Shown: positions 56,793 to 64,000 of the stretch, piece by piece
How the letters are laid out: each line of letters opens with the position of its first letter
Numbering within the stretch: the first letter of the stretch is position 1
NCBI GenBank assembly: GCA_000526435.1
Contig: JAGB01000002.1
Coordinates: forward strand, 62,001 to 126,000
Direction of reading: 5' to 3'
Source: Caldicoprobacter oshimai DSM 21659
GTDB lineage: Bacteria; Bacillota; Clostridia; Caldicoprobacterales; Caldicoprobacteraceae
Length of the DNA: 64,000 nucleotides
Program-made: the position numbers and the translations under genes
The notes under the pieces: generated by a model
Databases searched by the model: none
Seen by the model: only the letters and a program-made list of their open reading frames with translations
Told to the model about the DNA's origin: nothing

Positions 56793-56997
56793 AAGGTACC
56801 CCCCAGCTTATGATTGATAACAGCCAGAATGAAAACGTAGCAGCTGTTTCGCGCATGCTTTTTATTTTATCCTGAGTGCTGATTTAATTGCTAGCCCCGA
56901 TGATTTACGTGCTCCATAAGTTATGGTACTACATGGAAACAAACATTTGACTTCTCCCCGCCCTGGAAGGGGCGAGGATTCTTAACAGCTCCGAATT

Positions 56998-58231
56998 TCA
57001 GGCCGTCTTCCCTACTGGGTGGATATTCCACTCAATAGGGCAACACAGGTGTGGTGTGTACCTCACACCTGTGGGGCAAGCCAATAGCCCTACTACCAGG
57101 CTTAAAGAGCCTGTATACTTTCTGTATATGTTTATCGCTCCCACTCCATCCCTGTGATATCTAAAACCACAGCTTTTGCCATTCATAGTTCCTGTTTTCT
57201 GGCTTGTTTTTGCTACCACACACAGGACAACTCTGTGATGTCCCATTTTCTTTTATAAATTTGACTTCTATCCCCACAAACTCGGCTTTCTCTTCTATCC
57301 TTCTTGCTACTCTTCTAAACATCCATTGATGGATTTTTTGATTCGGTACTTTCCCATGTCTTGCCCCATTCCTTATACCCTTCAAATCACCTAATACAAT
57401 TGTCCCTATACCATTTTTAATACAATACCCTACCAAATAAGATGTGTATTTTTCCAACACATCTCTAATTTGATTGTTAACTCTTCTCAATACTTCCCTC
57501 TTTGCTCTCAAAAGCTCTTTGAATTTTCTTGAATCTTTCTGACACTTAGATAGTTTTTGCTGAAATTCTCCAAGTTTTTTATTGCGGTATCTTATCTTTG
57601 AGTTCAGAATACCACCATTATAGATTAAAACTTTTCTGCCATCAAAACAAACCATCGGATGTATTACTCCAAGATCTATTGCCATGACTCCTGCGGTATT
57701 CTCAATTTTTCCTTCTCCTACTTCAACCACAATGTGAAGATAATATTTCTTCTTGTCTTGATGGAAAATCAGCTCTGCATACTTGGGAGCACCTTTTAAA
57801 CAACACCCTTTTATAACCATTGGTGCTTGTTCCTTCCCATTTGACAAAATCAAGTCCCCATCTTTAAAATGAATTGCGCTTTTCTTAAAAACCACTTTAT
57901 TATACTTCTTGTTCCTGAATGGTGGTCTTATCTTGGATGTATCTTGGCCTTTCTCCTTTGCCTTTTGTAATCTTTTCAGGTATGCCTGATATGCAGTCCA
58001 AAACTGCTGGTATGCTGCCTGTTTGCTTTGACTATGAAGTTTAAAACTCTTTTGATGCAGCCACCATTCCATATACTGGTCAAATGTCTTTCTCGAAACA
58101 TTTATCCCTTTTGCTTGTATCCTTTTAAAAAAATTTACTGCTTTAGAGTAGATTTTACCAGATACCATTGAAATTTCTCTCGCTAAACCTTGATATTCTT
58201 CTGGAACTGACAAAATATATGTCTTATCCAT
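56998..58231 (-). pseudogene. tnpB: TnpB RNA-guided nuclease, single frameshift near the zinc knuckle
   Basis: The main frame (57161-58231) runs to SCPVCGSKNKPENRNYE and then diverges and stops. The neighbouring frame continues as KSCGFRYHRDGVGAINIYRK to 56998. Dropping one G near 57180 gives ECKSCGFR, which restores the second CxxC of the zinc knuckle, so a 1-base insertion is the clear cause. RuvC Asp1 is in AIDLGVIHP and Asp3 in RDGVGAINI. The usual Glu2 position reads IVLGDLKGI with Gly, a variant known in some TnpB clades. Cut before Asp3, the product should be inactive. Confidence 0.88.
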
Positions 58232-58634
58232 CCTTCTCTACCTTCTTCCATTGGCTCTCTATATACTTCTTGATGGTTTCGGCAGATACATTACCTGCAG
58301 TTGCCACAAAGTACGCTCTTGTCCAGACAGAATCTCTTTGTTTGTACTGGGGAAACTTTTGTCCTATCTTCCTGCCAGTAGCGCCCTTTATAACATTAAT
58401 AAGTTCGCTTGGAGAATACCTTGGAAGTGCAGAAATAAATAGATGAATATGGTCAGGCATTATTTCAAGTGCTAAAATATCAAACTTGTATGTCTTGGAT
58501 AGTTCCCTGATTGTTTCTTCAACTGTATTTTTTACCTCAGGGTCTTTTAAAAAGTCTTTTCTGTACTTTGGTATCCAAACAAAGTGGTAGTTGATTAGGA
58601 ATTTAGCATGTCGTGTGGATTTGTAGGTATTCAT
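58224..58634 (-). CDS. tnpA: IS200/IS605 Y1 transposase TnpA
   Basis: A 136-residue HUH transposase. The HUH motif is MPDHIHLF (His62, His64) and the catalytic Tyr124 is in AETIKKYIESQ. It moves the element as single-stranded circles by cutting beside the end hairpins. The frame is intact. The stop overlaps the tnpB start (ATGGATAA). It could also mobilise the solitary left end at 14208 only if a matching right end existed there. Confidence 0.92.
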   Translation of the reverse strand: MNTYKSTRHAKFLINYHFVWIPKYRKDFLKDPEVKNTVEETIRELSKTYKFDILALEIMPDHIHLFISALPRYSPSELINVIKGATGRKIGQKFPQYKQRDSVWTRAYFVATAGNVSAETIKKYIESQWKKVEKDG

Positions 58635-58699
58635 TCTAAACCAACCTTCTTAATTCCAAGATTTGGTTTAATTATATCATACTTGGTTCTCAGTTTCAA

Positions 58700-58756
58700 C
58701 CCTTGCATTCATCCCCGCCCTACAAGGACGAGGCTTTCTGCAGAATTCTTGTAAAT
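58700..58756. repeat. Left end of the IS605 element
   Basis: A 57-base block with the subterminal hairpin recognised by TnpA, 66 bases upstream of the tnpA start. It is identical to 14208-14264. Confidence 0.8.
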
Positions 58757-58838
58757 ATCATAAAAAATATGTTTTACAGCCTCAAAATCCGTTTATGAAA
58801 ATATATTATAAAGAATGAGGACGAAAGAAGGTGGTACT

Positions 58839-59255
58839 ATGTCCATAAAGTGGAGGCCCGAGCTGGAAATCGGCATTGAGGAGATCGATAGGCAGCACAA
58901 AGCGCTGATAAACGCCGTCAACGATTTTTTGCAGGCCTGCGCCGAAGGGAAAGGCAAAGAAGAAGTGGGCAGCACAATGGACTTCCTCTCGGATTACGTG
59001 GTGACGCATTTCAATTACGAACAGGATTATCAAAAGAAATACGACTATCCCAAGTATGAGCAGCATTTGAGGATGCACCAGGCTTTCCTCAAAGAAGTTG
59101 AAAATTTAAAGAAGAAATTTGAGGATGAGGGAGCTTCCCTACATTTTACCATTCAGTTTAGCAAAAAGGTGGTAAACTGGATTATAACCCACATTGGCGG
59201 AGCCGATGCAGAATTTGCTGCATATGTTAAATCCCTGAAAAACAGCGATAAATAG
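58839..59255 (+). CDS. Bacteriohemerythrin (second copy)
   Basis: A 138-residue hemerythrin with His20, His57, Glu61, His76, His80, His118 and Asp123 at the same positions as in the paralogue at 8073-8489. ATG 58839 follows AAGGTGG; the upstream in-frame ATG 58815 is rejected. It lies directly beside the IS605 left end, about 80 bases away, and upstream of a Fe-S aldo/keto reductase. An oxygen-buffering or sensing role in an anaerobe is likely. Confidence 0.93.
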   Translation: MSIKWRPELEIGIEEIDRQHKALINAVNDFLQACAEGKGKEEVGSTMDFLSDYVVTHFNYEQDYQKKYDYPKYEQHLRMHQAFLKEVENLKKKFEDEGASLHFTIQFSKKVVNWIITHIGGADAEFAAYVKSLKNSDK

Positions 59256-59328
59256 GCGTTGACTTTAATTTTAACTGTAAATTTGATATAATTTAAAGAA
59301 CCATAAATGAAACAGGGAGGGATTAAAG

Positions 59329-60486
59329 TTGTATTACAGGGAGTTTGGGGACCTAGGTTTTAAAGTTTCAACGTTTGGTATGGGTTGCATGCGTTTGCCC
59401 CTTAAAGTACAGCCGGACGGTTCAACGGATCAGTCGGTCATAGACGAAGAAGAAGCCATCAAGATGATTAGGTATGCAATAGACAACGGTGTCAATTACA
59501 TAGATACCGCTTATCCGTATCATGGCGGCAACAGCGAAATAGTGGTAGGTAAAGCTTTAAAGGATGGATACCGTGAAAGGGTGAAGCTGGCCACTAAGCT
59601 CCCCATGTGGAAAGTGGAGTCCTATGAAGACTGCGAAAAACTGCTGGACGAGCAGCTGTCAAAACTTCAGGTTGACTATATCGACTTCTATTTGCTGCAC
59701 GCTCTGGATAAGGAAAGGTGGGAAAAAGTAGAAAAATTCAACATATTGAAGTTCCTAGATAAAGCTGTCGAATCTGGAAAGATAAAATATCCTGGATTTT
59801 CATTTCACGATGAGCTGCCGGTATTTAAATCGATAATAGACGCGTACGACTGGAAGATGTGCCAGATTCAGCTCAATTTCCTGGATGAGAACTATCAGGC
59901 CGGGGTAGAAGGCATGCGCTACGCCGCATCCAAAGGAATACCCGTCGTGATAATGGAGCCCTTAAAGGGTGGCAGGCTTGCCCATAACATACCCAGGGAT
60001 ATTCAGGAGCTGTGGGACAGCTTCAGCGTAAAGCGTTCTCCGGTTGAATGGGCATTCAGATGGCTGTACAACTTCCCTGAGGTGACAGTCATCTTAAGCG
60101 GCGTCAGCACCATGGAACAACTCAAGGAAAATATCGAGATATTTAAAAACGCGGCCCCCAATTCAATGACTCAAGAAGAGCTTGACTTGGTTGCCAAGGT
60201 AAAAGCCGCGTATGAAAGCAAGATAAGGGTGAGCTGTACGTCCTGCAATTACTGCATGCCCTGTCCTTCGGGGATAAATATACCCAGGATATTCAGCCTG
60301 TACAACAACGCCTCCATGTATGACGATGTTGCAGGACAGAGCAAAGAGTATAAAAAGCTTATCGAGGAGAATGCTGATGCCTCCAACTGCGTGGAATGCG
60401 GCCAGTGCGAGAGCGCATGCCCACAGGGCATACCTGTAATAGAGAAGCTCAAGGAAGCCCATGAGGTGCTGACACGGAGTATCTAA
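59329..60486 (+). CDS. Aldo/keto reductase with C-terminal 4Fe-4S ferredoxin domain
   Basis: A 385-residue protein. The aldo/keto reductase barrel holds the tetrad Asp and Tyr in DTAYPYHGG, Lys in ATKLPMWKV and His in FYLLHALDK. A C-terminal ferredoxin-like domain follows with CTSCNYCMPCPSG and CVECGQCESACPQG, enough for two clusters. Such fused reductases are common in anaerobes; the electron partner and substrate are unknown. The start is TTG 59329, preceded by AGGGAGG eight bases before. A good terminator follows. Confidence 0.93.
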   Translation: MYYREFGDLGFKVSTFGMGCMRLPLKVQPDGSTDQSVIDEEEAIKMIRYAIDNGVNYIDTAYPYHGGNSEIVVGKALKDGYRERVKLATKLPMWKVESYEDCEKLLDEQLSKLQVDYIDFYLLHALDKERWEKVEKFNILKFLDKAVESGKIKYPGFSFHDELPVFKSIIDAYDWKMCQIQLNFLDENYQAGVEGMRYAASKGIPVVIMEPLKGGRLAHNIPRDIQELWDSFSVKRSPVEWAFRWLYNFPEVTVILSGVSTMEQLKENIEIFKNAAPNSMTQEELDLVAKVKAAYESKIRVSCTSCNYCMPCPSGINIPRIFSLYNNASMYDDVAGQSKEYKKLIEENADASNCVECGQCESACPQGIPVIEKLKEAHEVLTRSI

Positions 60487-60814
60487 TTCGATTGACGATA
60501 AGAATTTTCCCCTGTTTTAAGCGAGAAATGCATATTACACTGAAATAACAGTAAATGGCGAGCAAAAGGCAATATTCGTGAAACCTTTGCTAAAGGGTGA
60601 TACAAAGGATGGCAAAAGGAAAGCTCCTTGCCTTTCCAGTGGGTATGAGCAAGGAGCCTTCTTTTTTATTACTTAATATTATTTATACTCTCATATATAC
60701 CAACATATATACCAATTGAACATGCCCGTTAAGAATACCCAGTTTCATTATAATATACGCATGCTTATAAGCGTGCCCATAGCTTATAGCTATTCAAAAA
60801 AGCGTGTATCGGAT
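60487..60814. other. Intergenic region after the aldo/keto reductase
   Basis: 328 bases between convergent genes. Apart from the terminator at 60621-60666 I see only AT-rich sequence and no small gene. Confidence 0.5.
60621..60666 (+). terminator. Intrinsic terminator after the aldo/keto reductase
   Basis: GCTCCTTGC and GCAAGGAGC form a 9-bp stem around a 17-base loop and are followed by CTTCTTTTTT. Confidence 0.85.
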
Positions 60815-62071
60815 CTAGAAAGCATCAGAGACGTTGACATTTCCGTGGCATTTCTTGTATTTTTTGCCGCTGCCGCAAAAGCACGGGTCGTTGCGTCCCA
60901 GCTGCTTTTCAGGGAACAGCTCATAGCGCCCTGTTTTTTCAATAATGCCGGCGCGCTCCCTCTCTTTCAATACCATCAAAGCCAATTGTTTGAAATACGG
61001 CATGGAATGCTCAAAAAATTTTTTCCAGCCAGCACACAGCCAGCTTAGCCTTTTGGGATGGCCGCCACTATACAGCCTGTGCTTGATGCAATCTCCCGAG
61101 CATATGTAAAGCCACCGGCACCTCTGGCATTGGCTGTCCCATTCAGCCTTCTGACGTCCAAATTTCACATAAGTGGTACTGTTTTGCAGCTCCTCCCAGC
61201 TGTCCTCCATCACGTTTCCCAGCTTAAGCTCGCGGGTGACAAAAAAGTCGCAAGGGTATATATCCCCATTGTACTCCACCACAAAGTACTGACAGCAGTT
61301 CCCTGCCAGATGGCATGTGGTGTATATCCCATCCACAAGGAAGTTCAATATCGAATCAAATATCCGCACGAATACTCTGGACACGTCTGACCTAATCCAC
61401 TCATCGAAAATCTCGCATAAAAAGGTTCCCCAATCTTCCCCCGATACTGTATAAGGCATGGGATTCCACTTTTCATCAAACTCCACGCAGGGGATGTACT
61501 GGTGATAGAAGCACCCCATATCCTTCAGATATCGGTACACTTCCTTGCCACTGTTCGCGTTTTTCGAATTGACCAGCGTCAGTATGTTAAATTCTACCCT
61601 GTTTTTACGTAAGCTCTCGATGCCTTTCAGTACATCCTTGTGAGTTCCATGCCCTCTAGCTGTCCTGCGATAGTGATCGTGCAGCTCTTCCGGCCCATCC
61701 AAACTGACCCCCACAAGGAAGTTGTAGTGTGCCAGTAGCGCAGCCAGTTCATCGTCTATCAGCGTGGCATTGGTCTGAAGGCCGTTGGAAACCTTAGTGC
61801 CCGGCCTACCATATTGCTGCTGAAGCGAAACCACCTTTTCAAAGAACTTTACCCCCATAAGAGCAGGCTCCCCACCCTGCCAGCCAAACGAATAAACCGG
61901 CTGCTGTGTCGCCATATAGGTGGATATCATACGCTCAAGGACATCATCAGGCATCCTGTGAATATGAGTTTCGGGATACAGCGAAGACTTGTCTATATAA
62001 AAGCAGTACTGGCACCGCAGATTGCAGTCGGCTGATGCCGGCTTTATAAGCAAAGAAAAAGGCTTGACCAT
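60815..62071 (-). CDS. Anaerobic sulfatase-maturating enzyme (radical SAM) with SEC-C tail
   Basis: A 418-residue radical SAM enzyme of the anSME type. The SAM cluster is CNLRCQYC (Cys16, Cys20, Cys23). The SPASM region has CHLAGNCCQYF, GDIYPCDFFV, CQRCRWLYICSGDC. It oxidises the sulfatase active-site Cys to formylglycine without oxygen. An extra C-terminal SEC-C motif, [19 protein letters not shown], is present. It lies 20 bases after a sulfatase gene on the same strand, its evident substrate. AGGAG precedes the ATG. Confidence 0.93.
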   Translation of the reverse strand: MVKPFSLLIKPASADCNLRCQYCFYIDKSSLYPETHIHRMPDDVLERMISTYMATQQPVYSFGWQGGEPALMGVKFFEKVVSLQQQYGRPGTKVSNGLQTNATLIDDELAALLAHYNFLVGVSLDGPEELHDHYRRTARGHGTHKDVLKGIESLRKNRVEFNILTLVNSKNANSGKEVYRYLKDMGCFYHQYIPCVEFDEKWNPMPYTVSGEDWGTFLCEIFDEWIRSDVSRVFVRIFDSILNFLVDGIYTTCHLAGNCCQYFVVEYNGDIYPCDFFVTRELKLGNVMEDSWEELQNSTTYVKFGRQKAEWDSQCQRCRWLYICSGDCIKHRLYSGGHPKRLSWLCAGWKKFFEHSMPYFKQLALMVLKERERAGIIEKTGRYELFPEKQLGRNDPCFCGSGKKYKKCHGNVNVSDAF

Positions 62072-62091
62072 TTTTCCAAAACTCCTATCGT

Positions 62092-63396
62092 TTACACATC
62101 ATTACGTTTATCAACATCATCTAGTTGATGTTGTTCTTGTATCACACCCATTAGATGTCTTACAACATCTGGATATTTCGATGCCAGATTCTTTTCTTCC
62201 AAATGATCTTCTCCTAGATGAAAAAGTTCTGCCATCTGATGTCCTTCTCTTTTATCTAAAATCAGCTTCCAATCACCACAGCGTACCGCAAATCTATCGT
62301 GAGTAAGATCCCAGTAAAATACTCTCTCAGAAACTGACCGTTGGTCTCCGAATAGAACAGGCAAAATATTAATGCCATCCCATTTTGGATCTTTCGGCGG
62401 AACACATCCAAGCAGCGCAGCAAAGGTAGGCATCCAATCTACTATATGAATCGGTTGCTCCAGCTTGCCAGGTTTTAATCGCCCTGGCCAAGAAATGACC
62501 GCCGGGGTTCTAATTCCGCCTTCATACAGCTGAGCCTTACCCCCACGAAGCGGATAATTGCTTCCTAGACGCGGCATATCATCGTATCGTCCAGGATACT
62601 GCGCTACATCATGCCGCGGATTGGTGATGACCGCCCCATTATCCGAAGCAAAAATAATGATAGTATTATCTATCTGATCAAGGCACTTGAGGGTTTCTAT
62701 CAGCTTGCCAATGCAGTGGTCCATGTGACTTGCATATGCAGCATAGATCTTAAAAGATCGATCCCGCGCTGGATCAATATCATAACGACTTCCCCAATAA
62801 CGGTCAATCCATTCTTCAGGCGCCCTAACGGGGACGTGGACTGCTGTATATGGTACGTAACAAAACCAAGGTGATTTTTGTTCTTTAATCCATTTGATAG
62901 CTTCCTGGGTAATCAGATCGGTAGCATGCCCTTCTTCTTCTATTAACTCCCCATTACGATGCCAGGTGTAGGTATAAGGCCCCTCTTTATAACGATGAGT
63001 ATAAGGGTCAATTCCTCCAGCCAGACTACCATAGCTATAATCAAAACCGTATCTTCCAGGATAAAATTTAGGATCGGAACCCAAATGCCACTTTCCAAAT
63101 AGCCCTGTAGAATATCCAGCTGACCTGAACATTTCAGCCATTGTCCAATAACCATCAGGAAGCACTGGTTGATTACTGGGAACGGTGGCGTGCTTTCCAA
63201 AACGTCCAGCGTAACGCCCTGTAAGAAGTGATGCCCTGGTAGGAGTACACAGGGGAGATACATAATGGCAGTCTAGTTCTACTCCATTTTGAACCAATCT
63301 GTCGATATTTGGCGTTTGGATGGGGGAACCGTGGTAACTGACATCCCCCCATCCTAAGTCATCTGCAAGGATAAACAATACATTTGGTTTTTCCAT
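62092..63396 (-). CDS. Sulfatase, Cys-type formylglycine enzyme
   Basis: A 434-residue type I sulfatase. The metal site DDLGWGD (Asp12, Asp13) and the modification motif CTPTR (Cys50 to Arg54) with downstream TGRYAGR are intact, so Cys50 is converted to formylglycine by the maturase encoded next door. IIIFASDNGAV supplies the second metal ligands. No signal peptide is visible, so it acts inside the cell on imported sulfated sugars. GAGGAGG precedes the ATG. Sequence style is that of arylsulfatase/heparan-type polysaccharide enzymes; the exact substrate is unclear. Confidence 0.93.
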   Translation of the reverse strand: MEKPNVLFILADDLGWGDVSYHGSPIQTPNIDRLVQNGVELDCHYVSPLCTPTRASLLTGRYAGRFGKHATVPSNQPVLPDGYWTMAEMFRSAGYSTGLFGKWHLGSDPKFYPGRYGFDYSYGSLAGGIDPYTHRYKEGPYTYTWHRNGELIEEEGHATDLITQEAIKWIKEQKSPWFCYVPYTAVHVPVRAPEEWIDRYWGSRYDIDPARDRSFKIYAAYASHMDHCIGKLIETLKCLDQIDNTIIIFASDNGAVITNPRHDVAQYPGRYDDMPRLGSNYPLRGGKAQLYEGGIRTPAVISWPGRLKPGKLEQPIHIVDWMPTFAALLGCVPPKDPKWDGINILPVLFGDQRSVSERVFYWDLTHDRFAVRCGDWKLILDKREGHQMAELFHLGEDHLEEKNLASKYPDVVRHLMGVIQEQHQLDDVDKRNDV

Positions 63397-63459
63397 ATGT
63401 ATTCCTCCTCAGAAATTTTTGATTTCAGAGGTACCCCATTTTCTGACTGAATTGATCTT

Positions 63460-64000
63460 TTATCCTACCAAACCGGTACGTTCTATGCTTTCCATAAAGC
63501 GCCGCTGTGAAAACAGATACATTATTATCAGCGGCAAAATTACTAATAAAGTACCTGCCATTAAAGTAGCTGTATTGTACATTTGATTCAACTGGTCAAC
63601 TTCTGAAATACCAAATTCTTCTCCTTCTATCATTCTCAAAGTGGCATACATATTGGTTAAATTCATAGGAAGAAGCCAATTTTTAGGTCTAGTCAAATAA
63701 ACGGCAGGTTCATAGTAGTCATTCCAGTGCCATACCGTTCCTAATACAGTACATACCAATATAGCTGTCTTTGAGATAGGCAAAACTATATTCCAAAATA
63801 TTCTAAAAGTGCTACAACCGTCTATACGAGCAGAATCTTCAAGTTCAGTAGGTAATCCTATAAAGAACTGCCTAAAAAGGAATATAAACAATCCTCCTCG
63901 CAACCCCATCCCAAAAAATGTAGGAACTATAAGAGGCAGATAAGTGTTTAACCAACCGTAAGTAGAGTATTGCATAAAAAGAGGAACGATTATAACTTGG
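63460..64000 (-). CDS. Carbohydrate ABC transporter permease, MalG/UgpE-like (5' part outside window)
   Basis: The C-terminal 180 residues of a sugar permease. The EAA loop is visible as ELEDSARIDGCSTFRIFWNIVLP, abbreviated here to ELEDSARIDGCSTF. The frame stays open to the right edge (QVIIVPLFMQYSTYG), so the start lies beyond 64000. It belongs to the CUT1 importer class and would partner a second permease and a binding protein outside the window. It lies 63 bases before the sulfatase gene, suggesting one operon for import and desulfation of a sulfated oligosaccharide. Confidence 0.92.
   Translation of the reverse strand, partial: QVIIVPLFMQYSTYGWLNTYLPLIVPTFFGMGLRGGLFIFLFRQFFIGLPTELEDSARIDGCSTFRIFWNIVLPISKTAILVCTVLGTVWHWNDYYEPAVYLTRPKNWLLPMNLTNMYATLRMIEGEEFGISEVDQLNQMYNTATLMAGTLLVILPLIIMYLFSQRRFMESIERTGLVG

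Larger units (their letters stand above)
56950..58756 (-). mobile_element. IS200/IS605-family element (tnpA + frameshifted tnpB)
   Basis: The tnpA-side end (58700-58756) and the tnpB-side end (about 56950-56980) carry related hairpins, CCCCGCCCTACAAGGACGAGG and CCCCGCCCTGGAAGGGGCGAGG without the last base. The two genes overlap by 8 bases and read leftward. The region after tnpB (56950-57100) has a 10-bp stem, CACAGGTGTG with CACACCTGTG, where the guide (omega) RNA of such elements normally lies. A second copy of only the left end sits at 14208. Confidence 0.85.

Noticed and set aside
59259-59292. Promoter for the aldo/keto reductase (TTGACT and TATAAT)
   Set aside because: The two boxes are 22 bases apart, too far for a normal sigma-A promoter; only the -10 is credible.

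Overview
The window looks like chromosome of an anaerobic, probably thermophilic member of the Clostridia (Bacillota). This rests on moderate GC (roughly 45% by eye), strong GGAGG-type ribosome binding sites with frequent GTG and TTG starts, AddAB-type recombination enzymes, an oxygen-sensitive sulfatase maturase, two bacteriohemerythrins and many plant-polysaccharide genes. Related genera could be Mahella or Caldicoprobacter, but nothing here fixes the genus.

Layout. 1-130: broken IS256-family end. 169-861: rhomboid protease. 1158-7980: complete four-gene Wadjet anti-plasmid operon (jetABCD). 8.0-12.3 kb: hemerythrin, MarR/ABC exporter pair, esterase with a permease remnant, tRNA-Ala(CGC). 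12.4-14.3 kb: ISNCY-like insertion sequence with a strongly structured 3' tail, abutting a solitary IS200/IS605 left end. 14.4-21.6 kb: metabolic and small genes (PHP, DUF255, DUF6485, VOC, metallo-hydrolase), then an AraC regulator divergent from a GH29 fucosidase. 21.8-22.8 kb: internally deleted IS256 remnant. 22.8-25.2 kb: two SEC-C zinc-motif proteins. 25.5-37.7 kb: BREX type 3 operon on the minus strand (brxF, brxC, a HEPN/MNT pair, pglX, brxHII, pglZ, brxA). 37.9-38.8 kb: a second MNT/HEPN pair, divergent from brxF. 38.9-45.4 kb: DUF4846 lipoprotein, macrodomain, CsoR, BioY, DUF1284, and a copZ/copA copper operon with a recognisable CsoR operator. 45.5-50.0 kb: glucuronate unit (GH67, mannonate dehydratase, ROK regulator). 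50.0-56.8 kb: addBA. 57.0-58.8 kb: IS200/IS605 element with intact tnpA and frameshifted tnpB. 58.8-64.0 kb: second hemerythrin, Fe-S aldo/keto reductase, sulfatase maturase, sulfatase and an ABC sugar permease cut by the window edge.

The most notable content is defence. Wadjet and BREX-3 lie within 30 kb of each other, separated by IS debris. The BREX operon has an intact HEPN/MNT toxin-antitoxin pair built into it by 4-nt overlaps between brxC and pglX. A second pair sits at its promoter, and its HEPN protein has lost the catalytic histidine. The methylase pglX carries an abrupt AT-rich patch of about 340 bp between its SAM-binding and DPPF motifs, where a target-recognition domain would lie; this suggests specificity exchange. 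Other points worth a look are the IS tail structure, a 57-nt exact duplicate of an IS605 left end, and five tandem 30-nt repeats in the copA leader.

The carbon genes form two themes: release and catabolism of glucuronate (GH67, UxuA, ROK) and use of fucosylated or sulfated polysaccharide (GH29, sulfatase with its maturase, sugar ABC transporter).
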